Of a stretch of DNA of 64,000 nucleotides, positions 7,033-14,828 are shown in pieces (positions within the stretch are counted from its first letter, which is position 1; each line of letters begins with the position of its first letter). Origin of the DNA: Clostridia bacterium. Lineage in GTDB: Bacteria; Bacillota; Clostridia; Christensenellales; CAG-138. The translations under genes were made by a program, and so were the position numbers. The stretch is taken from the NCBI GenBank assembly GCA_017545535.1, contig JAFWMS010000028.1, positions 124,001 through 188,000 of the forward strand, read 5' to 3'. The notes under the pieces are model-generated. The model worked only from the letters and a program-made list of their open reading frames with translations. It searched no databases and was not told the DNA's origin.

Positions 7033-9192
7033 TTATTCATTCCTTAAAAAAGCCAAAGTCGCCTTGAACAGGTCCCCGTCCACCGTCAATGTCAAGGTGC
7101 CGCCGTTGAGCTCGGTGAGGCTCCGGGCGATGGAGAGCCCCAAACCGCTGCCCTCGGAGTTCCGGGAGGCGTCGCCGCGGACGAACCGCTCCATGAGCTC
7201 TTCGGCGGAGATGTTCAGCTCATCCCGGCTCACGTTCCGGAAGGCGATCTCCACGCCGCCGTCCCTCGCCACCGTGGAAAGGTACACCCGGGTGCCGGGC
7301 TGGGCGTACTTGGTCACGTTGGAGAGTAGGTTGTCGAACACCCGCCACAGCAGCCGCCCGTCCGCCTGGATATGGGGCTCCGCGGGGTCCAAAGTCGTGA
7401 CCAACGTCAGCCCCGCCGCCGCCAGCCGTTCCGCGTACTCCCCCGCCGCCTGGGAAAGGAGCAGATTCACGTCCGTGTCCTCCAGCTTCGCCTGGATGTT
7501 CCCCGTGGACGCCTTGCTGGCCTCCACCAGATCCTCCGTCAGCTTCTTCAGCCGCTGGCTCTGCCTGTCCAGCACGTCCAGGTATTCCGGCGCGTGTTCC
7601 GAGTCCAGTCCCTCCTTCTTCAGCAGGTCCACATAGGAGATGATGGACGTGAGGGGCGTCTTGAGATCGTGGCTCACGTTTGTGATGAGTTCCGTCTTCA
7701 TTCGCTCGCTCTTCATTTGCCGGGCCACCGCTGCGTCCATGCCCCGGCCCATGCTGTTAAGGCTTTGGGCATGCTGCTTTTCCGAGGGAAACAGATACTT
7801 TTCCGGCACCGGGCTCATATCCCCCTCCGCCATGCGCTTCGCCCCGTCCTGAAGCTTTTTGAGCCCGATGACGAAGGCGAACAGCGCCGCCGTCAGCACC
7901 GGCTTTTCCAGCAGCCAGAAGAGCACCAGCGGCCCTCTGGCGTAGCCGGCTATCATCACCAGCTCAATGAGGCTGATCCCGCCCCAGATGAGGATGGTTT
8001 TCCAGATGAGGGGGAGATTCACCAGCACGTACCACAGCCACTTCACCCCGGCCCAGGCCCAGCGCAGGACCCAATAGAGGAGGGTCCCCTTCACCAGCGT
8101 CCTTGTCTTGCAGCGGACGGCGAAGGTCATGCAGAACAGCAGGCCCAGCGCCAGCAGCATAGGCAGGAACAGCCCGAACACCACCAGGAACCGGTCCGTC
8201 AGCACCTCCATGCTGAAGCCCACGACTGCCGCCATACCCAACAGCACCAGCTCCAACGGCACCTTATCGAACCAGTTCCGGCTCACCTCGGCGGTGCCGG
8301 TCCGGTGCCCCGCGCTGACCAGCAGGAAGATGAACAGGGCGATGGTCAGCAGAAGGCAGGCCGCCGTCACGGGGATGACCCAGCTGCGGCAGGCGATGAA
8401 GGTGTTCACCAGGGGCAGCAGGAGGGAATACCGGTCCACCACGGGGAAGGCGCCGTCGATGCCGTAGGAAATCTGGACGGTCCGTAGCTCCCGGAGCCGA
8501 TAGTAAGCATCCAATCGCCAGGTGTCCTCCACTTCCTCGATGGTAGCACTGGTAACCCAGCTGTTTCGATGGAGGGCAAATTCTGCCTCACGGGCGGCGT
8601 CCTCGGTGGGATAGTTCTCCACAAGGTGAAGCACCGCGCCCGGCTCATTGGCGACGGTGAGAGGCCGCTCCCGATAGGCGATACAATCCGAGGGATCTCC
8701 GTTGGTAAGGAGCAGTTCTCCCGCCTGGGAATGGACCGCAAAGCGGAAGTTGGTGCGGCCGGAGTCCAGCGAGATCGGCAGCTCTATCTCCGGCCAGGTC
8801 TCGGGAACCTCGGTCTGCATGGTCTCGGGGAGCTCGGTCCTTTCGGGAATCTGCTCCGTCTGCGGATGGTCGGCCGGGTCAGGGACCGGCGTCACCGTTG
8901 GGTTCTGCGTAGGCTCCGGGGTCACGTCCGAAAGCAAGGCTCCCTCCGTTCGCTGGGGCTGCGGGGTCGTCTCTTGCTCATGCCAAGAGAGCGCGTTCCC
9001 CACCAGGCTGATCTCCCGGTTCATGAGATAGTTCGCCGCCTCGTCGAACAGCTCCGCCCCGCCGTCGTTGAAGGCGTTGTACTGGAACAGGGCCGCCACG
9101 CCGCCGGCGCCCAGGATGGTCCCCATGGCAAAGATCATAAACAGCACGCCGGCCACGATCCGGGCCGCCAGGGTCAGATTCCATCTCCTCAT
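7033..9192 (-). CDS. Membrane sensor histidine kinase, 719 aa
   Basis: Sensor of a two-component pair with the response regulator whose gene overlaps its start (ATGA at 9189-9192). A membrane helix at about 10-36 is followed by an extracytoplasmic region to about 265. This contains a Pro/Thr/Glu-rich linker (72-130) and a likely ligand-binding part. Several more helices lie at about 258-450, which is more than the usual two. The phosphoacceptor is His508 in the motif VSHDLKTPLTSI, followed by an ATPase domain ending with GSGLGLSIARSL (G boxes). The multi-helix linker region makes it resemble large clostridial kinases of cell-envelope stress systems. Signal and target genes are unknown. Regulation is probably with the regulator from the promoter at 9917-9945. 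Confidence 0.92.
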   Translation of the reverse strand: MRRWNLTLAARIVAGVLFMIFAMGTILGAGGVAALFQYNAFNDGGAELFDEAANYLMNREISLVGNALSWHEQETTPQPQRTEGALLSDVTPEPTQNPTVTPVPDPADHPQTEQIPERTELPETMQTEVPETWPEIELPISLDSGRTNFRFAVHSQAGELLLTNGDPSDCIAYRERPLTVANEPGAVLHLVENYPTEDAAREAEFALHRNSWVTSATIEEVEDTWRLDAYYRLRELRTVQISYGIDGAFPVVDRYSLLLPLVNTFIACRSWVIPVTAACLLLTIALFIFLLVSAGHRTGTAEVSRNWFDKVPLELVLLGMAAVVGFSMEVLTDRFLVVFGLFLPMLLALGLLFCMTFAVRCKTRTLVKGTLLYWVLRWAWAGVKWLWYVLVNLPLIWKTILIWGGISLIELVMIAGYARGPLVLFWLLEKPVLTAALFAFVIGLKKLQDGAKRMAEGDMSPVPEKYLFPSEKQHAQSLNSMGRGMDAAVARQMKSERMKTELITNVSHDLKTPLTSIISYVDLLKKEGLDSEHAPEYLDVLDRQSQRLKKLTEDLVEASKASTGNIQAKLEDTDVNLLLSQAAGEYAERLAAAGLTLVTTLDPAEPHIQADGRLLWRVFDNLLSNVTKYAQPGTRVYLSTVARDGGVEIAFRNVSRDELNISAEELMERFVRGDASRNSEGSGLGLSIARSLTELNGGTLTLTVDGDLFKATLAFLRNE

Positions 9193-9887
9193 TTTACGTT
9201 TCCTCCGTCAAAACGATAGCCCTTGCCCCAGACCACCTTGATGTACCGGGGTTCGGCAGGGTCGAATTCCAGCTTTTCCCGCAGGTGCCGGATGTGGACC
9301 GCCACCGCGTTTTCGGCGCCGTAGGGTGATTCGCCCCACACCTGCCGATAGATATCCTTGGGAGAGAAGACCTGTCCGGGATGGGACATGAGGAGCTTCA
9401 AAATATCGTACTCCCGGGGTGTCAGGCTGACCGGCTCCCCGTCCAGGGTGACGGCCTTGGCTGCATCGTCCAGGCTGACGCCGCCGATGGTCAACGCAGT
9501 AGGCCGATGTTCGCCGCCGCCCAGCTGCATGTACCGCCGAAGCTGGGACCTGACCCGGGCCAGCAGCTCCACCGGGTTGAAGGGCTTGGTCACATAGTCG
9601 TCAGCCCCCAGATTCAGGCCCAGGACCTTGTCCGTGTCCTCGGACTTGGCCGTAAGCAGGATCACGGGCATGTTGCTCCTCTCCCGGATGCGGGTCATGG
9701 CGGTGATGCCGTCCATCTGGGGCATCATGATGTCCAGGAGGACCAGGTGCACCTCCCCCTGATCGAGTTGTGCCAGAGCCTCCGCCCCTGTATAGGCGGT
9801 GAGCACCTCATGGCCCTCCGCCTCCAGATAGATCTTCAGGGCGCTCACGATGTCCCGTTCGTCGTCACAGACCAGAATGCGATACAT
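9189..9887 (-). CDS. OmpR-family response regulator, 232 aa
   Basis: The receiver domain (1-115) has the acidic pair D8-D9, the phosphoacceptor D52 in LLDIMMPQMDG, and a conserved Lys in LTAKSEDTDK. The winged-helix DNA-binding domain (about 130-232) contains LTPREYDILKLLMSHPGQV and the recognition region ENAVAVHIRHLREKLE, ending with VVWGKGYRF. It is translationally coupled to the sensor kinase downstream. A strong promoter and three CTTAA sites spaced by 11 and 22 bases lie just upstream, a layout typical of binding sites for this family, so autoregulation is inferred. The start ATG 9887 is preceded by GGAGAGG. Confidence 0.95.
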   Translation of the reverse strand: MYRILVCDDERDIVSALKIYLEAEGHEVLTAYTGAEALAQLDQGEVHLVLLDIMMPQMDGITAMTRIRERSNMPVILLTAKSEDTDKVLGLNLGADDYVTKPFNPVELLARVRSQLRRYMQLGGGEHRPTALTIGGVSLDDAAKAVTLDGEPVSLTPREYDILKLLMSHPGQVFSPKDIYRQVWGESPYGAENAVAVHIRHLREKLEFDPAEPRYIKVVWGKGYRFDGGNVK

Positions 9888-9916
9888 GTTTCCTCTCCTT
9901 CCCTCTTTACAATGCC

Positions 9917-9972
9917 ATCATACCGAAAAGAGGATTAAGAAACAAGGCGGGAAAGTTTAAGAAGTGATTAAG
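9917..9972 (-). promoter_or_regulatory. Promoter of the two-component operon with 11-bp-spaced CTTAA direct repeats
   Basis: On the minus strand TTGTTT (9945-9940) and TATGAT (9922-9917) are 17 bases apart. CTTAA pentamers, shared as CTTAA(T/A), lie at 9972-9968, 9961-9957 and 9939-9935. They are spaced exactly 11 and 22 bases, so they fall on one helix face. One overlaps the -35/-10 spacer and two are just upstream. This is the usual form of an OmpR/PhoB-type operator. Confidence 0.6.
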
Positions 9973-9993
9973 ATGGGACAAGTGTCTTCTTTT

Positions 9994-10143
9994 GCGACTT
10001 TTTCTCTTTGGACAAAGGAGAAAAAGTCGCCCAAAAAGAGAAACTTAAAAAGAGATTGCGGCATGACCACAGTCCCTTCCTTCTTCTTAAGCTTCTCTTT
10101 TTTCCGCCGCTTTTTTCCTCTTCACCGAAGAGAAAAAAGCGGC
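9994..10143. repeat. Structured intergenic repeat, two facing hairpin-1 copies (locus B/C)
   Basis: Hairpin B is at 9994-10030 (GCGAC outer stem, T5 tract, CTCTTT, loop GGA, one bulged G) followed by CAAAAAGAGAAACTTAA. Hairpin C is at 10106-10143 in the opposite orientation: GCCGC outer stem, loop ACC, preceded by CTTAAGCTTCTC. Hairpin C is the near-exact reverse complement of hairpin 1 at 6889-6928. The middle 50 bases between the facing arms are not shared with the three-hairpin form. It lies upstream of the two-component promoter and downstream of the CorC-like gene, for which C can act as terminator. Confidence 0.82.
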
Positions 10144-10156
10144 AAAAGAAAAATGT

Positions 10157-11443
10157 TTATTCGTCTATCAAATCGTCCTCCACCTCGTCCTCGTCCACCC
10201 AGTCCGGGTTTTGTTCCACCAGGAGCCGGAGGACGCGCAGGTTGTTCCGCTTCAGGATGGTGACGGTCAGATCCTCGAAGGTGAAGCTCTCCCTGAGCTT
10301 CGGGTACCCCCCCAGCATCTCCACGGCCCAGCCGCCCACGGTGGCGTTGTCGTCGTCGATCTCCTCCTCGTCCTTGTCGAACTCAGCGAAGAAGTCATCG
10401 AGGCGCATGTCCCCATCCACCTCATAGGTGTGGGGCCTGATTTCCACGAACTCCTCCTCGATCTCGTCGGACTCGTCCCAGATGTCCCCCACCAACTGCT
10501 CCAGCACGTCCTCCATGGTGAGCACGCCCATGGTCCCGCCGTACTCGTCGGTGACGATGACCATATGCCCCTTCTTCTTGCGCATGGTGTTGAACACGTC
10601 GTCGAGGGGCATGGTCTTGTGCACGAAAATGGGCGGCAGCAGCAGCTTTTCGATGTCCGCGTCCGGGTCCTTCACCAGCGCCTTATAGAGGTGGTTGAGG
10701 TGCAGGATGCCCACGATATTGTCCATGGTCTCCTGATATACGGGGATGCGGGTATAGGGGGATGCGAAGGCCACTTTCAGCATCTCCTCCCGGGAATCAT
10801 CCAGGTCGATGGCCACCAGATCTACCCGGGGGGTGATCACCTCGTAGGCCAGCACGTCCCCGAAATCCAGGGCGCTCTGCAGCAGGTCCGCCGTGTCCTC
10901 ATCCACCACGCCCTCGTCTTCCACAGTCTCGATGATGGTCTCGAGGTCGTCCTCCGTTACCGCCGGGCCGCTGTCCTGCCCTCGCTCCCACAGCCGGGAG
11001 ATGAGGTGAAGCAGCTTCTCCAAAAGCCAGGTGAGGGGCCAGGTGAGCCCCATCCAGAGCCGCAGCGGCACCGCCGCCAGGTTGCTGAACCGCTCGGGCT
11101 GGGCGCTGGCGATGATCTTAGGGGATATCTCGCCGAAGGTGATGATGAGCACGGTCATGACGGCCGTGGCCACCCAGGCGCCCTTCTCCCCCATGAGCCC
11201 CACGGCGATGACCGTGGCCAGGGACGAGGCGCCGATGTTCACCAGGTTGTTGCCCACCAGGATGGAGATGAGAGCCTTTTCAAAGCTTTGTTTCACCTTC
11301 AGGGCCAGGCCGTAGGCGCCGCCCTTTTCCGCCGCAGCGTGCTCCAGACGCAGCTCCTGGGCGGCGGAGTAAGCAATCTCCGAGCCGGAGAAGAAGGCGG
11401 ATAGGAGGATGCACAGCAGGATGAGCAGAAGGTACACGATCAT
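10157..11443 (-). CDS. HlyC/CorC-family transporter-like protein (DUF21-CBS-CorC_HlyC), 428 aa
   Basis: Proteins with this layout are linked to divalent cation (Mg2+/Co2+) efflux, although many are still called hemolysin-like. An N-terminal DUF21 membrane domain (about 1-185) begins with LLLILLCILLSAFFSGSE, with the family FFSGSE motif. Two CBS modules (about 200-320) contain VITPRVDLVAID and IVTDEYGGTMGVLTMEDVLE. A C-terminal CorC_HlyC domain (about 340-425) contains YEVDGDMRLDDFF. It is the second of two tandem paralogues; its ATG overlaps the upstream stop (ATGA, 11440-11443), suggesting a two-gene operon and perhaps a hetero-oligomer. The C-terminus is very acidic (DWVDEDEVEDDLIDE). Confidence 0.93.
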   Translation of the reverse strand: MIVYLLLILLCILLSAFFSGSEIAYSAAQELRLEHAAAEKGGAYGLALKVKQSFEKALISILVGNNLVNIGASSLATVIAVGLMGEKGAWVATAVMTVLIITFGEISPKIIASAQPERFSNLAAVPLRLWMGLTWPLTWLLEKLLHLISRLWERGQDSGPAVTEDDLETIIETVEDEGVVDEDTADLLQSALDFGDVLAYEVITPRVDLVAIDLDDSREEMLKVAFASPYTRIPVYQETMDNIVGILHLNHLYKALVKDPDADIEKLLLPPIFVHKTMPLDDVFNTMRKKKGHMVIVTDEYGGTMGVLTMEDVLEQLVGDIWDESDEIEEEFVEIRPHTYEVDGDMRLDDFFAEFDKDEEEIDDDNATVGGWAVEMLGGYPKLRESFTFEDLTVTILKRNNLRVLRLLVEQNPDWVDEDEVEDDLIDE

Positions 11444-12528
11444 GCTTCGTCACCTCCCGCCGGCGCTTTATCGTCCTCGTCGTAGATCTCGCCCACCAAC
11501 TCCTCCAAAATGTCCTCCACAGTGACGATGCCCAAGAGCTTCCCGTCCCCGTCACGGACGATGGCGGCATGGACCCGCTGGCTGCTGAGGGTGTCCAGCA
11601 GCTCGTCGATGGGGGCTCCGGCGGTGACGAAGGTAGGCTTGTCCATGACCCGGCTCAGGGACACGTGGCCCTGGCGCTGGATGTAGGATTTCAGGTATTT
11701 GCGGATCTGGAGCATACCCACCACGTTCCCCTCCCGATCCACCACGGGCAGCCGGGAGTGGTTGGTCCCCTCGATGAGGGAGACGATGGTCTTGGGGGCC
11801 ATGTCCCGGCGAAGGACCGTCACCTGGTCCCAGGGGGTGAACACATCCCGGACCGGGGTCTCGGTGAACTCCAGGGCAGATTGGACCAGCTCAGCCGTGT
11901 CCTCGTCCACGCCGTTCTCTTCGTCAGGAATGATGGAGTCGATGATATCGTGGAGCTCGTCCTCGGTGACGGTGGGGTCCTCATCCTCGGAGATCCTGGC
12001 CAGTTTTTTCAGCGCCTTGCTCATGCCGGTAAACAAGCGGATGAAGGGTTTCAAAACCTTCATGAGCACCAGCAGCGGCGTGGCGCAGAAGAGAGCAAAC
12101 CGCTCGGAGCAGGCCTTGGCGAAAGATTTGGGGATCATCTCCGCCGCCAGGAACACCAAAAGGGCCGTCACCAACGTGGTGACCGCCACGGCGCCCTCGC
12201 CCCACAGCCGGGTGGCCGTAAGGGTGGCAAGAGCTGCGCTGCCGATATGCATGATGTTGTTGCCGATGAGGATGGCCGACAGAGCTTCCTCGAAGTGGTC
12301 AAGGATGTAGATGACGCGCCGGGCCCGCCGATCCCCGTCGTCCGCATAGCTCAGCATACGGATCCGATTCACGGTGGACAGAGCCGTTTCACTGCCGGCA
12401 AAGAAGGCACTGCACAGCAACAGCGCCAAAAAGAACAAGACAAGCCCAAGGGGAAACTGCCCTGTGACTTGAGGAACGGACTCGTTCAGCAGCACACATA
12501 TGGGAATGCTACTGGGATCTGCGTCCAC
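11440..12528 (-). CDS. HlyC/CorC-family transporter-like protein (DUF21-CBS), 362 aa
   Basis: First gene of the tandem pair. The DUF21 domain starts after a 20-residue N-terminal tail with LGLVLFFLALLLCSAFFAGSETALS. Two CBS modules contain VRDVFTPWDQVTVL and VRDGDGKLLGIVTVEDILEE. Unlike the downstream paralogue, it ends soon after the second CBS (EEPGEIYDED-like acidic tail) and lacks the CorC_HlyC domain, so the pair may divide functions. The start codon is GTG at 12528: GAGGTGG lies 7 bases upstream and no better ATG exists. A consensus promoter is at 12565-12593. MgtC lies downstream of a different promoter upstream in the genome, so a Mg2+/stress theme runs through this neighbourhood. Confidence 0.92.
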   Translation of the reverse strand: MDADPSSIPICVLLNESVPQVTGQFPLGLVLFFLALLLCSAFFAGSETALSTVNRIRMLSYADDGDRRARRVIYILDHFEEALSAILIGNNIMHIGSAALATLTATRLWGEGAVAVTTLVTALLVFLAAEMIPKSFAKACSERFALFCATPLLVLMKVLKPFIRLFTGMSKALKKLARISEDEDPTVTEDELHDIIDSIIPDEENGVDEDTAELVQSALEFTETPVRDVFTPWDQVTVLRRDMAPKTIVSLIEGTNHSRLPVVDREGNVVGMLQIRKYLKSYIQRQGHVSLSRVMDKPTFVTAGAPIDELLDTLSSQRVHAAIVRDGDGKLLGIVTVEDILEELVGEIYDEDDKAPAGGDEA

Positions 12529-12564
12529 GAAAAAACCACCTCGCCATAGAATAGTAACAGGCCT

Positions 12565-12593
12565 ATTATAAAGGAGGATCGCCCGCCTTGCAA
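12565..12593 (-). promoter_or_regulatory. Predicted sigma-A promoter of the tandem CorC-like operon
   Basis: On the minus strand TTGCAA (12593-12588), a 17-base spacer and TATAAT (12570-12565), 37 bases before the GTG start. Confidence 0.7.
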
Positions 12594-12643
12594 GCGGTCA
12601 GTCCCCCTTTTTCCATACTTTTTCACAGAAAAACAGGATTTTC

Positions 12644-13372
12644 TCAGCCGCCCAGCTCGAAACTGACCGCCCGCACGTCGCCCACGGACTCCAAGAACTC
12701 GGAGACGTCGTTGACCGTCACGTCGTGGCGCATGCGCAGCGTCAGGCTGTAGGCGGCGCTGCCGTCCTCCAGAAAGTCGATCTTCATATCCTGGACCTGG
12801 ATGCGGCGCTTGGCGATATAAGCGTTCAGCGCCTTGCGGAAAGCCTCCTCGTTGGGGGCGATGCACTTGAGGTGCCCGATCACCATGGAGTCGGCGCCGA
12901 AGGTGAACCGGTGGGTCAAAATCTGGATGACCGCCACCACCACCGTGGTGAAGACCCCCAGCACGTACATGCCCGTGCCGATGGCGAGGCCGATCCCCGC
13001 CGTGGCCCAGATGCCCGCCGCCGTGGTCAGGCCCTTGATGGAGTTGCCGTTGCGGAAGATGATGCCGGCGCCCAGGAAGGAGACGCCGCTGATGATCTGG
13101 GCGGCCAGCCGGGCCGGGTCTGTGCCGTGGGTCCCAAAAAGGCCGGTGCCGTCGGCGGCCACCATATCGCCGAAGCCGTACTTGGACACGATCATGGTCA
13201 GGGCCGCTGCGCAGCAGACGATGATATGGGTGCGGATGCCCGCTTCCTTCAGCCGCTTGCTGCGCTCGTAGCCGATGGCGGCGCCGCAGATGCAGGCCAC
13301 CAGCACCCGAAGGAAGAATTCCCCGTACTGCCAAAGGGTGAACTGTTTCGATAGATTTTCCGCAAAGGTCAT
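12644..13372 (-). CDS. MgtC/SapB-family membrane protein, 242 aa
   Basis: MgtC-family proteins affect Mg2+ homeostasis and F-ATPase activity. An N-terminal membrane domain (about 1-150) has the family signatures GAAIGYERS, RTHIIVCCAAAL, ISGVSFLGAGII and LTTAAGIWATAGIGLAIG. A soluble ACT-like C-terminal domain follows (about 160-242, VTVNDVSEFLESVGDVRAVSFEL). I place the start at ATG 13372 rather than 13432. The longer version would run back over the terminator hairpin of the preceding DUF4956 gene (13411-13437) and adds 20 residues not typical of the family. It sits directly after the CotH/VTC/DUF4956 operon, separated by that terminator. Confidence 0.92.
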   Translation of the reverse strand: MTFAENLSKQFTLWQYGEFFLRVLVACICGAAIGYERSKRLKEAGIRTHIIVCCAAALTMIVSKYGFGDMVAADGTGLFGTHGTDPARLAAQIISGVSFLGAGIIFRNGNSIKGLTTAAGIWATAGIGLAIGTGMYVLGVFTTVVVAVIQILTHRFTFGADSMVIGHLKCIAPNEEAFRKALNAYIAKRRIQVQDMKIDFLEDGSAAYSLTLRMRHDVTVNDVSEFLESVGDVRAVSFELGG

Positions 13373-13400
13373 TTGCCCCAGCCTCTTTTCCCCATGGTAT

Positions 13401-13437
13401 GAATAAAAGAGATCGGTGCGGCCGAGGCCCACCGATC
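13401..13437 (-). terminator. Intrinsic terminator after DUF4956 gene
   Basis: GATCGGTG (13411-13418) pairs with CACCGATC (13430-13437), with an inner GGCC/GGCC pairing. In minus-strand reading the stem is followed by the T-rich run TCTTTTATTC (13410-13401). Confidence 0.75.
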
Positions 13438-13451
13438 CGAAGGGTCTATGC

Positions 13452-14108
13452 TCAGGAGATCATGTCCCCCTGATGGGCGATGAGGGTAGCGTCGTAGACG
13501 CCCTCCACCCGCATGAACTTGTCCACGAAGCCGGTTTCGCTCTGGCGGATGCGCAGCTCCACGGTCATTTCGATGCCCTCCCGCTGGACGGTCTTGGACT
13601 TAATCCGGCCCTGGGGCAGCTGGGCCACCATCTGCTTGATCTGCTTGGATGCGCTTTCGTCATAGTGGAGGATCAGGAGATACGGCATGGTGGACCGGCC
13701 CTTGATGACGGAGATGAAGATCATGCACAGGCCGATGAACACCGCCGCGATGACGCCGGCGATGAAGTACCCCGCGCCCAGGGCGATGCCCTCGGCGATG
13801 GCCCAGAACATGAACACCGTGTCGATGGGGTCCTTGATGGCGGTACGGAAACGGACGATGGACAGCGCGCCCACCATGCCCAAGGACAGCTTCACGTTGT
13901 TGGCCATGAACATGATGACCGTGGCCGTGACCATGCAGAGCATGACCAGGCTCAGATTGAAGGTCCGGGAATAGATGACCCCGGAGAAGGTGATCCGATA
14001 GATGAAGAACACATAGAGCCCCACCAAAAACGCGGCCAGGACCGTGAGGATGGTGAGCATGGGCTGATAGTTCTGCAGCTGCAAGATGTACTGAAATACG
14101 TTGTCCAT
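13452..14108 (-). CDS. DUF4956 membrane protein, 218 aa
   Basis: An N-terminal half has four predicted membrane helices: about 18-38, 50-70, 100-118 and 122-142. A signature AGALSIVRFRTAIKDPID-type segment appears here as GALSIVRFRTAIKDPIDT. A soluble C-terminal half follows (about 150-218). DUF4956 has no proven biochemical role. It is commonly encoded next to VTC-type polyphosphate polymerases, as here, and I infer it forms the membrane part of that system, possibly a polyphosphate channel or anchor. AAGGAG is 6 bases before ATG 14108. The gene is last in the CotH-VTC-DUF4956 operon and is followed by a good terminator. Confidence 0.93.
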   Translation of the reverse strand: MDNVFQYILQLQNYQPMLTILTVLAAFLVGLYVFFIYRITFSGVIYSRTFNLSLVMLCMVTATVIMFMANNVKLSLGMVGALSIVRFRTAIKDPIDTVFMFWAIAEGIALGAGYFIAGVIAAVFIGLCMIFISVIKGRSTMPYLLILHYDESASKQIKQMVAQLPQGRIKSKTVQREGIEMTVELRIRQSETGFVDKFMRVEGVYDATLIAHQGDMIS

Positions 14109-14138
14109 TGTTTTCTCCTTTTCCTGCGAATGATTCTG

Positions 14139-14825
14139 TTAAAAGTCGAACTGCCGGCAGAACAGATACTTGCTGGCCGCCGTGTGCTCCGCCGCGTTCA
14201 CCTGCAGCAGGGAACGAACATAGCCGGGCAGATACTTGTTGAACTTGACCTCCAATATGCACCCGTTCTCAAACTCCGTGGCCGGAAAGGTGGGGGCATG
14301 GGGGTTGAACAGGTCCGTGCAGCGAAGGCCCGTACGAATGTTCCGATCGATGGTGACCCGCACATCCTCCAGAGGGAAGATAAAGGGTTCCCGATCATAG
14401 TCCACCAGGACCCGGGGCCGCCAGCCCTCGGTCCGAAGGGCCGCGTACAGCTCGGCGGCGAAATCCTCCTGCCGGTGGAGAAGGAAGCCATATTCCCCGG
14501 CCAGGATGGCGTCGCACTGCTGCCGGGTGATGAGCAGGCTCTTTTTGCCGATGAACTGGCCATTCTTATGCTTGCGCTCAAACTTGATGACCTTGTCGGA
14601 CATGTCGTAGATGCGGATGCGGTACTTGTCCCGAAACTCCACGCCGTCGGTCTTCTCCCCCACCGCCCGCTCGAAGGGGGTGTCGAAGTAGAGGCTGCGG
14701 ATGAAGTAGGTCCCGCCGTTCCTCACGGCGTGAGGATCCTGGGACAGGGTGAGTCGAAGACGGGTGGCCAGAAATTCTGCCTCCCCCAGGCTGATCAGAT
14801 ATTTTATCTCGTGCCGGTATTCCAT
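14139..14825 (-). CDS. VTC-domain polyphosphate polymerase, 228 aa
   Basis: The VTC catalytic domain is a tunnel-shaped triphosphate-tunnel-metalloenzyme fold that makes polyphosphate from ATP in eukaryotic vacuoles. The basic residues expected in the tunnel are present: EYRHEIKYLI at the N-terminus (Lys), SLYFDTPFE, KYRIRIYDMSD (two Arg), IKFERKHKNG, LVDYDREPF and VTIDRNIRTG. The C-terminal ILEVKFNKYLP supplies the Glu/Lys. No membrane segment is present; the partner DUF4956 protein supplies one. The ATG is 3 bases after the stop of CotH, so translation is probably coupled. Activity is a family-based inference. Confidence 0.93.
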   Translation of the reverse strand: MEYRHEIKYLISLGEAEFLATRLRLTLSQDPHAVRNGGTYFIRSLYFDTPFERAVGEKTDGVEFRDKYRIRIYDMSDKVIKFERKHKNGQFIGKKSLLITRQQCDAILAGEYGFLLHRQEDFAAELYAALRTEGWRPRVLVDYDREPFIFPLEDVRVTIDRNIRTGLRCTDLFNPHAPTFPATEFENGCILEVKFNKYLPGYVRSLLQVNAAEHTAASKYLFCRQFDF

Positions 14826-14828
14826 GCT

